57,458 nt of DNA, from NCBI GenBank assembly GCA_018402565.1, contig JAGYIQ010000015.1:1-57458 (forward strand). Direction: 5' to 3'. The notes under the pieces were generated by a model. It ran no database searches, was not told the DNA's origin, and saw only the letters and a list, made by a program, of their open reading frames with translations. This document shows, piece after piece, positions 47,092 through 56,258 of the stretch (the first letter of the stretch is position 1; every line of letters begins with the position of its first letter). This DNA comes from Pirellulaceae bacterium (GTDB taxonomy: Bacteria; Planctomycetota; Planctomycetia; Pirellulales; Pirellulaceae). A program made the translations under genes and the position numbers.

Positions 47092-48414
47092 ATGTTGGAT
47101 CGTCGTCGCTTTCATCAGGCCACGGCCGCCGTCGCTGGAGCGTGGTTCCTACCCACCGCTGGACTTTTGGCTGGAGCGTCTGCCCCCTCCGTCTCAACTT
47201 CAGCTCCTGGGTCGCGGACCGGCATTGGCCCTGGACAGCGTCGACCCAAGATCGCGTTTCTGGGGACAACGATCTTCCAGCACTCGCATGCCCAGCATTT
47301 TCTGGATCGCTTCACCGCGGGTTACTTGATGGGTGGCCAATGGCTCGAGCCGCTGGTGGAGGTCGCGGGCGTGTACATCGACCAGTTCGGCGACCGCGAC
47401 TTGGGTCGCCAGCGGTTGGAAAAGTATCAATCGCCCGTCTTCCCAACGCTTGAAGAGGCCCTGACCTTGGGCGGCGAGAAACTGGCGGTCGACGGCGTGG
47501 TCATCATCGCTGAACATGGCGACTATCCGCGGAACGAAAAAGGTCAGACCGAGTACCCGCGGTACGATTGGTTCCAACGGACGGCGCGGGTGTTCCGCGA
47601 CAGTGGCCGCAGCGTGCCGGTGTTCAACGACAAGCACTTGGCCACGACTTGGCAGCAATGCGACGAGATGGTGCGAACGGCTCGGGAATTGGAGTTTCCC
47701 TTCTATGCGGGTTCGTCCCTGCCGGTCACTTGGCGATTGCCCTCGATCGACCTGCCCTTCGACACGCCTCTGAAAGAGAGCGTGTGTGTGGCGTACGGTG
47801 GCGTGGACAGTTATGACTTTCACGCGTTGGAGACCGCCCAGTGCATGTCGGAACGCCGACGCGGTGGCGAAGTTGGGATCCGTTCCGTCTGGGCCTTGCA
47901 AGGGCCGAAAGTCTTTGAGCAATTGGAGCAACGTCCGGACACCCAGCGACTGTTCCTCGCGGCACTTGGGCGCAGTCACACCCTACCGGTCGACCGCGGT
48001 TACCCCTCCGCTCGGTTGTCCTTTGATTGGGCACGTGAGGTTCTGCCGCAAACGACGGCCTACTTCATTGAACACCTGGACGGCTTTCAGACATCGATAT
48101 TTCTCACCGGGATCCAGGACTTCAATTATGCCGGGCTACGCGCGGACAATGATCAGATTATCGGATGCCAGATGATGTTGCCGATGCCGGGCTCGAGTGC
48201 CACGACGGCGGACTTTTTTAATCCGCTCTCGCGGCATGTCGAACAGATGATCGTCGATCGAAAAACGCCCTACCCCATCGAGCGGACGTTGTTGACATCG
48301 GGGATGGTGATCGGTGGCGTCGAGTCGCTGCATCAGGGTCAAACGCCCTATGCGACCCCCCAGATGGCCGTCGCCTACCAAGGGCCGACAGAATCGATGT
48401 ACTGGCGCGAGTAA
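47092..48414 (+). CDS. Tat-exported hypothetical protein
   Basis: 440 residues from ATG 47092. The N terminus LDRRRFHQATAAVAGAWFLP is a twin-arginine signal, suggesting export in folded form, probably with a cofactor or metal. The mature part starts with RRPKIAFLGTTIFQHSHAQH, a Rossmann-like beta-alpha unit. It continues with VDGVVIIAEHGDYPRNEKGQ, VPVFNDKHLATTW and SSLPVTWRLP. This pattern recalls Gfo/Idh/MocA-type oxidoreductase N-terminal domains without the canonical GxGxxG and is not assigned to them. It forms an operon with the creatininase gene (2-bp spacing). Several His residues (HSHAQH, AEHGD) could bind metal. Confidence 0.78.
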   Translation: MLDRRRFHQATAAVAGAWFLPTAGLLAGASAPSVSTSAPGSRTGIGPGQRRPKIAFLGTTIFQHSHAQHFLDRFTAGYLMGGQWLEPLVEVAGVYIDQFGDRDLGRQRLEKYQSPVFPTLEEALTLGGEKLAVDGVVIIAEHGDYPRNEKGQTEYPRYDWFQRTARVFRDSGRSVPVFNDKHLATTWQQCDEMVRTARELEFPFYAGSSLPVTWRLPSIDLPFDTPLKESVCVAYGGVDSYDFHALETAQCMSERRRGGEVGIRSVWALQGPKVFEQLEQRPDTQRLFLAALGRSHTLPVDRGYPSARLSFDWAREVLPQTTAYFIEHLDGFQTSIFLTGIQDFNYAGLRADNDQIIGCQMMLPMPGSSATTADFFNPLSRHVEQMIVDRKTPYPIERTLLTSGMVIGGVESLHQGQTPYATPQMAVAYQGPTESMYWRE

Positions 48415-49027
48415 CTCTGCCATCAATCGGATCATGCAGCAGGTGCTGACGTTGCTCTTTCTTTTCTCGTGCTCAGCGCCGCGGTGCTCGTAATCGTAAT
48501 CGTGCTCGTGCTCGTAATCGAAACGGCCCCCTCGACCGGCTGCTAGTTTCGAAGGTGCTGATATAAGAAGCTAGATAAGGAGTGCCCGTTCACAGTATTT
48601 CCTCACAAGCGGTTCACGGTAATGGCCTTCGTACTCGTACTCAGCCTTTGACGGTACTCGTACTCGTACTCGAAATCGTCGGCCGAGTAAGCAAGTTTTA
48701 CCATACAAACGTGCGCCAGTACGACTACCAGCAATCCCACTGAGTCAATGCGAGTACCACTAAAACCGCGAGAGATGGGAAGGACGCAGAGAAAACGACC
48801 GCCGAGCAATTCTGTGAATTGATGGCTTTGCAAAAAAAACGTTCCGGAATAGTGGAAGGTTGAGGATGGCGAACACTAATCTGCGCTGATCTACGCTAAT
48901 CTGCGATACCCTGGCGACTACCAATGGTCGAACGGTTGGGGAGGCAATGATGGTGATCCAGGAACTATCTAGGTGTTGGTGGAAACAAAGCGGTTAACTG
49001 CCTCGTGTCATGTGCGAAAGGTTACTT
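48415..49027. other. Intergenic region with hexamer repeats
   Basis: About 610 bp lie between convergent genes. Hexamer runs of the CTCGTA/ATCGTG kind occur at 48486-48520 and 48629-48681, in the family also present at 22.8 kb. A short direct repeat of AATCTGCG/CTAATCTGCG lies near 48880-48905. No gene or clear terminator is seen. Confidence 0.6.
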
Positions 49028-52000
49028 TTATTTTTCGATAGGTTCAGCAAGCAAGCTGGCAATCGCCCGTTGCAACGATTCTCGTAAATCACGCGTATAT
49101 CCGGTTTTTACAAAAGCGATCTTGCCATCGGGTCCAATCACAACGGTCTGCGGCAAAGATTGGACTTGCAGTCGCCGAGCCAAAGCGCCGTTGTCCAACC
49201 CAACGGTCAAGGCCCAATTGCGATTGGCCAAAAAGGTCTTGATCGTCGCCACATCTTCCTCTTGGTTGACTGCCACCAAGATCACGTCATCCGCAGAAAA
49301 CTCGCCAGTCGCAGCCATTAGGTCTGGCAGCGCGCGGATGCAGGGGCTGCACCATGTCGCCCAAAAGTCCAGTACCACGACCTTGCCGCGGAGGGACTGC
49401 AAGCTGAGGGTTTCGCCCTCCAGGAGCGGCAGGCTCAAGTCCGGCGCTTCCGTGCCGATCAGGGGCGATTGACTGCCAAACAATAGCTCGCTGCCCGGTT
49501 CCCCGTCACTGCCCGACTGGATGACCGGTTCGGGGGCCAAACTCGCCACCCAGTCCGAATACGGCACGTCCAAGGCCTGGTTGGCGAACGAGCCAAATCG
49601 CAGTTCTTCGATCTGGGCCAGGTCGATCGCGCAGCGGCCCAACGCCGCTGAATGCCCGATCAATTGGTTTTCTTGCCAAGCCAGCAAGTCAAACGTCAAA
49701 CGCCGATCACCTGAGACCAAGACCTGCACCGTTTGTCGCAACGGGTCCGCCGGCATGGTTGCGGCATCGACGGTGTCCCCGGCTGGTTGGGGGGCATTGG
49801 CAACGCCGACCGGTTGTTCCTTGGTTGTTGTCCCATCGGAGCCTTGGACGGACTTGTCTGGGGCGACATCGGGCCGGAAGTGCAGCCAGATGACGGCGGA
49901 AACCACCTCGCGAGGGAAACGCAGCGTTTCCTGATTGGCTTGGAATTGCAACGATTCCTGGTCCAGTCGCACGAGGTCACCGCGGAGCAAGTCGCCGTTG
50001 GTCGCACGGAGGATGTGCTGGGGTGGGTTGGCCTTTTTCAGCCGCGGGATCGTCAGCAGCAGATCGCGTTGTTCGGTGGCCACCAACGTGGTGTCACCTT
50101 GTTCAGACGCTACCCAACGCCGAACCTGTGTCAATTGCCCGCGGAACTCGCTTTCATTCACTCGGTTCAATCGCCACTGGACGCCCGCCCCGCGTTGGGC
50201 GTCGGCGATAAAGGGCTGCGCGAGCAGGACTTGGTTGCCAGCCAAGACCTTGAGTGTCGCGCCCTCCAAGCGGACCTGCAGGCGCACTTGGTGATTCTTG
50301 GCCACGTAGCTGTTATTGATTTCGTTTTCCTGAGACCGAGCCATCACGTTGTTGTCGTAAAAGAATAGCGTGATTTTCAGACTGCCGGGCTGGTCCAAGC
50401 GGAGGTCGCCGAACAACTCCAGTTCCATGGCGCCGTACATGCCGGGACGCCATTGGAAATCGAACTCGAAGCCACCCGTCCGCATCAGGCTGGCGTGACC
50501 CCAAGTCGCATCCGCCACGACCTGCATCGCCTCCGCTTGTTGCTCGATCAGCGGGCGTGATTTTTCTGGGATCACCCAGGCGGGATCGGTCGGTGTCACG
50601 TCCACGCTCAAGTTCGAGGCCTGGAAGTCGATCGCCTTGATCAACGCCGCGTCCAACTGCTGGCTCTCGGCAAACGACTCAAAATGCACGATCCCGTCGA
50701 CGATCTGCTGGATTCGGCAGGGAATCCGATCCCGATTGTAAAAGTACATCGTATCCGGCCAACTCTCGGTCGCGGTCCGCCGCGATTGCCGTTTTTGCAA
50801 GACGATCTTGGCTTCTGCCGAGGCAAACGGCACGCTGCGGCTGGCGCCCGGCAGTCGCCATTGGACAATATCGCCTGCCTGCTGCGAGCCGGGCTCCAGG
50901 CGACCTCGGATGGTGCCGACCGAGTGGACCATTTGATGGGCGAACGATTGGTCCTCGGCTGGAGGTGAGTCGACGGGAAACTTGATCTGCCGCGCCCCAG
51001 TCAATTGGACGGTCCACGGTTCGGTCCCCGCAGGACAGGCCAGTTGCAGGCTCTGGGCATCGCCCCCCTCGAGCCTACCGGACAGATACATGCCGTCGAA
51101 GTAGTCGACTTGAGTGGTGGTTCTGGCGGTTGTTTCCCAGTCCGAAGTGGGCGGCGGAGTCAGCGAAAAGGCACTGCTGAATTGAGCATGTGGGACCGTG
51201 ATGACCGTTTCGACAGTTTGATCTTCCGAGCCGCCTTCGGACTGGTCTTGGTCAACGGCGATCGTCCAGATCTGGCCGTCGAAGCTCACGATCCGACCGT
51301 TCGTGGCGCCTTGGTCGAGGATCTGGTAGGACGGACGCGTCGAGTCGAAGCCGGCTTGTGATTGGCGAATCCGCAATTGCGAGACGATCAGATCGCCGGC
51401 CTTGTTCTCGATGTAAATACCTGGCTTCCGCCGTACCTTCAGTTCACTCAGATCGGCGGCGCACAATAACTTACCGGTCGCATCATGCACGGCCACCGAC
51501 TGGGTCGTCTGATCCCAATGCAGCAGCAGACGCACGCGTTGCTGTTTGTTGAGAAACGACTCCATTACGATTTCAAAATTGTCGCCGTAAGAAAACACCA
51601 GGGCATCGTCCCAAGTTTCCAGACGCGGCAGTTGATCGGCCTGGCGTGCGTTTTCAGGCACACCCAGGGCCAAGAGGAAGTCCAGCTTCTTGGTCCAACC
51701 AATCTCGACTTCGATCAGGCAAGAGGCGGGCAGATCTGCTTCCCGATACAAGTGAACATTCTGGCGAGTACTGAGGAGTTGGCCTTGGGAGTTGACCTGC
51801 CAGAACCGCTGTTGCCCTCGAGCGGCTTGCCACTGCGACAGATCAAATCGCCCAGCCGCCCACTGGCCAGCATTGACCGTATTCTGCACCGCGACCACGG
51901 ACTCACGCCGGAGTTGGATTTCCCCAAGTCGGGCGGCGGCGACGGTCCAGACCTGTTCGTCCAAACGCAGGATGTCGCCATACAAGCGACTGCCGTCAGT

Positions 52001-52435
52001 GGTTTGGATCAGGTAAGGGGGCGAGACCGAGTCCTGGGTCAGAGTCTGAGTTGGGTTGGATGTCGAGGCACGCGTGTCACTGAATTCGACCCCGCTCAAA
52101 TAACGCGTTTCGACCTGGACGGGATCGCGAAACAAGGAGTCCGCCAGCCACCGGATCGAGTCCCCGTCCGCCCCACGCCATTGACCGGGTAACGCGTCCC
52201 CACTACTCCAAGTCAACTTGCCACTCAAGGGCACGACGACCTCAGGCGGTGGCGCGCCGCTGACCGAGACCGAGGCGGTTGGGTCGGTTGCGCCTGAGTT
52301 TGTGTCCGAGTCGTTCGCGACGGGATTGGTTGTTTCTTGGAGTGGTTGGGCGAGCGATTCGGCCACGACCAAGCAATTGGCGAGAAGCGAGGCAACGGCC
52401 AGAATCAACAACCAAACCAGCGGCGGAGGGAACAT
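49028..52435 (-). CDS. Large exported protein with repeated small beta domains and C-terminal TlpA-like thioredoxin domain
   Basis: 1135 residues. A signal peptide (LVWLLILAVASLLANCLVVAES) opens the protein. Several segments share a pattern of a Gly-Asp/Ser start, GxL, a hydrophobic core and a final IxF: DGSRLYGDILRLDEQVWTV, TNGDLLRGDLVRLDQESLQF, GMYLSGRLEGGDAQSLQL, and NRDRIPCRIQQIVDGIVHF. Two longer parts look like LamG-type sandwiches, near PASCLIEVEIGWTKKLDF and GSLKITLFFYDNNVMARS. The last 150 residues are a redoxin: FWATWCSPCIRALPDL with the WCxxC active site, then the cis-Pro region SLPQTVVIGPDGK. It is last in a three-gene operon, 5 bp after the prenyltransferase-like gene. Family unknown as a whole; disulfide or redox chemistry is inferred from the thioredoxin part only. 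Confidence 0.82.
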   Translation of the reverse strand: MFPPPLVWLLILAVASLLANCLVVAESLAQPLQETTNPVANDSDTNSGATDPTASVSVSGAPPPEVVVPLSGKLTWSSGDALPGQWRGADGDSIRWLADSLFRDPVQVETRYLSGVEFSDTRASTSNPTQTLTQDSVSPPYLIQTTDGSRLYGDILRLDEQVWTVAAARLGEIQLRRESVVAVQNTVNAGQWAAGRFDLSQWQAARGQQRFWQVNSQGQLLSTRQNVHLYREADLPASCLIEVEIGWTKKLDFLLALGVPENARQADQLPRLETWDDALVFSYGDNFEIVMESFLNKQQRVRLLLHWDQTTQSVAVHDATGKLLCAADLSELKVRRKPGIYIENKAGDLIVSQLRIRQSQAGFDSTRPSYQILDQGATNGRIVSFDGQIWTIAVDQDQSEGGSEDQTVETVITVPHAQFSSAFSLTPPPTSDWETTARTTTQVDYFDGMYLSGRLEGGDAQSLQLACPAGTEPWTVQLTGARQIKFPVDSPPAEDQSFAHQMVHSVGTIRGRLEPGSQQAGDIVQWRLPGASRSVPFASAEAKIVLQKRQSRRTATESWPDTMYFYNRDRIPCRIQQIVDGIVHFESFAESQQLDAALIKAIDFQASNLSVDVTPTDPAWVIPEKSRPLIEQQAEAMQVVADATWGHASLMRTGGFEFDFQWRPGMYGAMELELFGDLRLDQPGSLKITLFFYDNNVMARSQENEINNSYVAKNHQVRLQVRLEGATLKVLAGNQVLLAQPFIADAQRGAGVQWRLNRVNESEFRGQLTQVRRWVASEQGDTTLVATEQRDLLLTIPRLKKANPPQHILRATNGDLLRGDLVRLDQESLQFQANQETLRFPREVVSAVIWLHFRPDVAPDKSVQGSDGTTTKEQPVGVANAPQPAGDTVDAATMPADPLRQTVQVLVSGDRRLTFDLLAWQENQLIGHSAALGRCAIDLAQIEELRFGSFANQALDVPYSDWVASLAPEPVIQSGSDGEPGSELLFGSQSPLIGTEAPDLSLPLLEGETLSLQSLRGKVVVLDFWATWCSPCIRALPDLMAATGEFSADDVILVAVNQEEDVATIKTFLANRNWALTVGLDNGALARRLQVQSLPQTVVIGPDGKIAFVKTGYTRDLRESLQRAIASLLAEPIEK

Positions 52436-52440
52436 GCGGA

Positions 52441-53538
52441 TCAGCGTTCGTAAATGGGCAAGAAACGATAATTAAGTGCCAATGCCAACAAAGCCATCGA
52501 CGTCGAATAGGCTGGGCCATGTTGGCTATCGCCGATCTGGCCGTTGGGTTGTTGCATGGCACTCAAGCTGCGAATCGTGTTTTGGTTCCACTTCTGCCAC
52601 GATTCGTAATCGGCTTGGAACAGGGCCTGGGCCTTGTAATAGCGGTCGTACTCGGGCCAACCCGCTCCGCCGCCTCCATCCAATTTGTCGATCAAGTACT
52701 GACGCGTGGCGTCCCGTTCAGCCCATTCGGTTCGCTTGCCGATCGAAAACACCAAGCAGGCAATGGCCGTGCGCGCGTCGGAGCCGCCCAGTCCCCCCAG
52801 GCCGCTGTAGCCGACGGTGCCATCGTCGACCGAGGTCATCGACTTCATGTAATTCAGCGCTCCGTCGATCGACTTGTCGGGGACGCTGATCCCGGCATTG
52901 CGAGCCGCCAAGAGTCCCATCAGCACCGCGCCGACAATGGAAGTGTCGGCGGAGTTGTCGTTTGGGGAGTACCGCCAGCCTTGCGAGGGGTTCTTCTCTT
53001 GAGCGGTCACGGCCAACTTGACCGCCAGCTCCAAGGACTGGCCGATCGTGCGCCGGTTGGGCGAATCGGGTTCCCCCGCCCAGATCATCTCGTCGTCGAC
53101 CGCCCCGTAGGCCTCGGCCAGGGCCAACATCGCAAAACCGTGGACGTACATATTGCCACCGTAGTAGCCGGTCGCACTGTTTTGCTTTTGGATGATGAAG
53201 CGGATCGCCGAGCGAACATTGCGGGCGTACTTGCCGAAGTTCGGGTCCTCGCCTGTGGACAAGAAGGCCATCACTGCCAAGCCCGCAATGCCACTGGCTT
53301 CGTCTCCATGGAAGTTGCCAGCCGCGTTCCAACTGCCGTCAGGGCGTTGGGAGTTGACCAAGTAGTCGATCCCACGCTGGTAGATCGCGCGGACCTCGGC
53401 CGGCACCCCCGTCCCCTCTTGGACTTGGCTTTGCAATGATTCCAACTGAGCATGGGCGGTTGAAATTGCGAAAAGAAATGCAATCAAGGCACCGAACCAT
53501 GGTCCGCCGTATCGCAACGCGGGACAGATCTTCGTCAT
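52441..53538 (-). CDS. Exported prenyltransferase/squalene-oxidase-repeat (alpha-toroid) protein
   Basis: 365 residues with a signal peptide (GALIAFLFAISTAHA). The mature part is built from alpha-alpha toroid repeats of the terpenoid cyclase/protein prenyltransferase fold: GIDYLVNSQRPDGSWN, AIRFIIQKQNSATGYYGG, LNYMKSMTSVDDGTVGYSG and LSAMQQPNGQIGDS. The acidic DxDD motif of class II cyclases is absent, so a cyclase reaction is not supported; binding or scaffolding is more likely. The start overlaps the upstream stop by four bases (ATGA), and the TlpA-like gene follows after 5 bp. Such toroid proteins are frequent and mostly uncharacterised in planctomycetes. Confidence 0.87.
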   Translation of the reverse strand: MTKICPALRYGGPWFGALIAFLFAISTAHAQLESLQSQVQEGTGVPAEVRAIYQRGIDYLVNSQRPDGSWNAAGNFHGDEASGIAGLAVMAFLSTGEDPNFGKYARNVRSAIRFIIQKQNSATGYYGGNMYVHGFAMLALAEAYGAVDDEMIWAGEPDSPNRRTIGQSLELAVKLAVTAQEKNPSQGWRYSPNDNSADTSIVGAVLMGLLAARNAGISVPDKSIDGALNYMKSMTSVDDGTVGYSGLGGLGGSDARTAIACLVFSIGKRTEWAERDATRQYLIDKLDGGGGAGWPEYDRYYKAQALFQADYESWQKWNQNTIRSLSAMQQPNGQIGDSQHGPAYSTSMALLALALNYRFLPIYER

Positions 53539-54599
53539 CGATTGGGGTCCTCTTGTGCCATCATCGCGCCGATTTCTTTGACGGGTAAGAGGAAGATTCG
53601 CAGCTTCTGCAACTGGGCCGGCGAGAGCACCGTCGCCAATTCTTCGTCCGTCGCTTGGCTGGCATAATACATGCCCAAAAATGGGTCGTAGAACGGTAGG
53701 CAGCGGATTTTTGCATCCGCCAGGTACGGTTCGAAGAGGGCGCGGAGTCGAACCAATTGGTCCTGGGTCAGCCCCAGTTCCACGTCGGCCGAGATCATAA
53801 AGACATTCAGCACGTTCGCCCGACGTTGCGCCTCGACATCCGCTTTGTGGTTGGACAGGGTCTGGAGCTGCTCGCTGCTCAAGATCCCCTCGACCAACTT
53901 CGTCCAGGTCGGATGTTCTTCCGGCACTTTGGTCCGAAAAGGATTGTCCATTTCCATGATGATCATCTGAGACATACCATCGTCAATCTCACTGGCGTCT
54001 TTAATCTCCACCTCGGCCGTCTCTTCAGCTGCTTCACCTTCCGCCGCGTTGTTCTCTTCCGAGTCCTCGGCATTGGCATTGTCTCCTCCGCCCTGTTGCA
54101 GTATTCCGCCGACCTGGCGACCGACTTTTTTCCACCATTCGGCGGTCAACTTTTTTACAGCACCTTTGGCGGCGATACGCAGTTTGGCAACTTGTTGCGG
54201 TGTGGGCTGGCAGATCCGTTCGATTCGCTCAATTTCCACTTGGAAGACCTGCGTCAAATGAAAGCGTTTGGCGGCTTGCATCTTCGGGGGGGCGAAGCCC
54301 ATCGCCATGCCGATGACCTGAGCCGGCATCGCTTCTCCTTCGACCGGGATCGCCTCGCCTTCGACTTGACCGATTTCGATCTCGATGACCGCGCCGCCTT
54401 CTTGGACTTGGACGACCCGTCGGACCACCTCGCCCTGTTGCTGTTCTACTTTTTCTTGGACCGCCTCTTTAACGACTTCTTGATTTGGCATGTCCTTCCT
54501 GGCTAACTCGTTCTGGCCAACCGCCCGAGCTGACGGAGTAAACAGCGGACACCCGACGGCTAACAAGATGACAAACATTTTCTGACCAACACGCGACAT
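53535..54599 (-). CDS. Exported helical protein with repeated TxxQ-like motifs
   Basis: 354 residues, no family name known. The signal peptide is KMFVILLAVGCPLFTPSARA. Then comes a Gln/Glu/Val-rich stretch (VVKEAVQEKVEQQQGEVVRRV). Four segments share a helical TxxQ-like pattern: PTPQQVAKLRIAAKG, LSSEQLQTLSNHK, LTQDQLVRLRALF and LSPAQLQKLRIFL. An acidic Asn/Glu/Ala low-complexity linker lies in the middle. Spy/CpxP-like chaperones carry LTxxQ motifs, but similarity beyond that is not established. ATG 54599 has GGAG seven bases upstream. It is first in the operon with the toroid and thioredoxin proteins and ends with an ATGA overlap. The products of all three appear exported. Confidence 0.8.
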   Translation of the reverse strand: MSRVGQKMFVILLAVGCPLFTPSARAVGQNELARKDMPNQEVVKEAVQEKVEQQQGEVVRRVVQVQEGGAVIEIEIGQVEGEAIPVEGEAMPAQVIGMAMGFAPPKMQAAKRFHLTQVFQVEIERIERICQPTPQQVAKLRIAAKGAVKKLTAEWWKKVGRQVGGILQQGGGDNANAEDSEENNAAEGEAAEETAEVEIKDASEIDDGMSQMIIMEMDNPFRTKVPEEHPTWTKLVEGILSSEQLQTLSNHKADVEAQRRANVLNVFMISADVELGLTQDQLVRLRALFEPYLADAKIRCLPFYDPFLGMYYASQATDEELATVLSPAQLQKLRIFLLPVKEIGAMMAQEDPNR

Positions 54600-54693
54600 T
54601 TTTTTGCTCCGCAGATGTTCATTCCAGTGACAAGTGTGTGGCCGGCAACGCGTGTCACCAGCCCTAGTTAGTAGGAGTATAGCAGAATGTTCC

Positions 54694-54820
54694 TCCGCCC
54701 CAACGGGCTCGCCCCGTTGGGCGGCAAGTTCCTTCGGCTAGAGGCTCGCCCCGAACACAACACGTTCTTCCTCCGCCCCAACGGGCTCGTCCCGTTGGGC
54801 GGCAAGTTCCCTCGGCTAGT
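54694..54820 (-). repeat. Two REP palindromes on the 3' side of the RAYT gene
   Basis: On the minus strand each unit reads CTAGCC, then GGAACTTGCC, then a palindrome with arms CCCAACGGG and CCCGTTGGG around a 4-5-base loop. The units are at about 54694-54740 and 54773-54819. They are inverted relative to the seven units at 55712-56211. Confidence 0.93.
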
Positions 54821-54822
54821 GC

Positions 54823-55674
54823 CTACCTGCGGACGGCCCGCATATCATATTCGCCGAACGTCCCTGCGTAGTAACTTGGTCTCAAGACAAGCTGCTGATC
54901 GAACGCATCCGCGATGCTGTTCATGAACTCCAAGGCGATTGACTCGGGGCTTTGCTGCACGTTCCCACGTAACGCCATGTGCAGGTGGTCAGGCATGATC
55001 GAGTAGCTACCCAGCAAATGTTTTTGTTCGCTCGCCACTTTCGTACAAGTTTCGGCGATCCGCTGCCAGGATACTTCGTCGACAAATCTTTGCCTCTGTT
55101 CGGTTACAAATACCACATGCAAGTTGTACCAATAACGGCCTCGGGTCACCGCCGTTGGCGCATCCAGATGCACCATTGGGTTGACATGCGTGTAGCCAGC
55201 GAGTGACTCGGAAAATCGTGGGTCCAGAAATTGTCCACGAGTAACTTGGTTCGCGATGTAGGCCTCGACCTCGTCCCGTCGGTTATCGCCAATCGATCTG
55301 AAGGCGACTTTTCGACTAAAAGCGATCGGCGTTTCTAATTTCCTCAGGGCATTGTCTAGTCGGCCTTTGACACGTGTCGTGAAAAAGGTCGGGCTGACCG
55401 TTGGTTTTACGCTGCAAGTGAACTGGATAGATTGATCGCACCATTGCCGCTCCAGGTACCGTATTCCATCTTGTTCCCAAGCATCGGCTAACTGCTTAAA
55501 AAAGGATTCCACGGGCTCCGTTGGAAAGCTGCCGACCGACGGCCAACCTGTCCAGGTGTAACGCAGGCTATAGGCCGGTGAAGCGACGTTTCCAGAATGG
55601 TAAACAAGAACTTGCGACACAACGCGGTCTCCGGACTCGTGTAGCTCGAGTAACCTATCTTGCAGGACGGACAA
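54823..55674 (-). mobile_element. REP-associated tyrosine transposase (RAYT, Y1/HUH family)
   Basis: Single-strand DNA transposase-like protein of 283 residues. The C-terminal domain (about 178-283) has the strand pair RGRYWYNLHVVFV, then SYSIMPDHLHMALRG with the HUH pair H230/H232, and the candidate nucleophile Tyr268/Tyr269 in SYYAGTFGEYDM. The N-terminal 175 residues repeat a similar outline (SLRYTWTGWPS, a strand in SIQFTCSVKP, helix FFTTRVKGRLDNALRK) but lack HUH. Typical RAYTs are 140-230 residues with one domain. The TTG start at 55674 follows AAGG, and a stop lies just upstream in frame. REP palindromes lie on both sides, in inverted orientation. Confidence 0.87.
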
Positions 55675-55711
55675 GCCAGTACCTTAGCAAATTTTCCGTT
55701 CAGCGCGGCGA

Positions 55712-56211
55712 GCTTCTAGCCTGGGGAACTTGCCGCCCAACGGGACGAGCCCGTTGGGGCGGGGGGCAATTTGCCAGTGCGGGTACGCGCTTCTAGCCTG
55801 GGGAACTTACCGCCCAACGGGACGAGCCCGTTGGGGCGGGAGGGATTTGCCATTGCGGGTACGCGCTTCTAGCCTGGGGAACTTGCCGCCCAACGGGACG
55901 AGCCCGTTGGGGCGGGGGATTTGCCATTGCGGGCACGCGGCTTCTAGCCTGGGAATCCTGCCGCCCAACGGGACGAGCCCGTTGGGGCGGGACGGCCATT
56001 GCGGGTACGCGCTTCTAGCCTGGGGAACTTGCCGCCCAACGGGACGAGCCCGTTGGGGCGGGTGGAAGTGTCCAGTGCGGGTACGCCTTTCAGCCTGGGA
56101 ACTTACGCCCAACAGGGACGAGCCCGTTGGGGCGGGTGGAAGTGTCCAGTGCGGGTACGCGCTTCTAGCCTGGGGAACTTACCGCCCAACGGGACGAGCC
56201 CGTTGGGGCGG
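55712..56211 (+). repeat. Array of seven REP palindromes on the 5' side of the RAYT gene
   Basis: Seven units of 70-80 bp carry TTCTAGCCTGGGGAACTTGC, then GCCCAACGGG, ACGAG and CCCGTTGGGGCGG. Palindromes are at about 55732-55762, 55810-55839, 55885-55915, 55960-55990, 56031-56061, 56105-56134 (degenerate, with an extra A) and 56181-56211. Spacers such as TTGCCATTGCGGGTACGCG are also partly conserved. All have the same orientation. Confidence 0.95.
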
Positions 56212-56258
56212 GGGGAATGCACCCAGCACCCAGCACCAAGAACCAAGAACCAAGAACC

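Noticed and set aside
55712..56211. Possible CRISPR array
   Set aside because: The 70-80-bp units contain a palindrome and the spacers are themselves similar; no cas gene is present. The neighbouring RAYT gene explains them as REPs.
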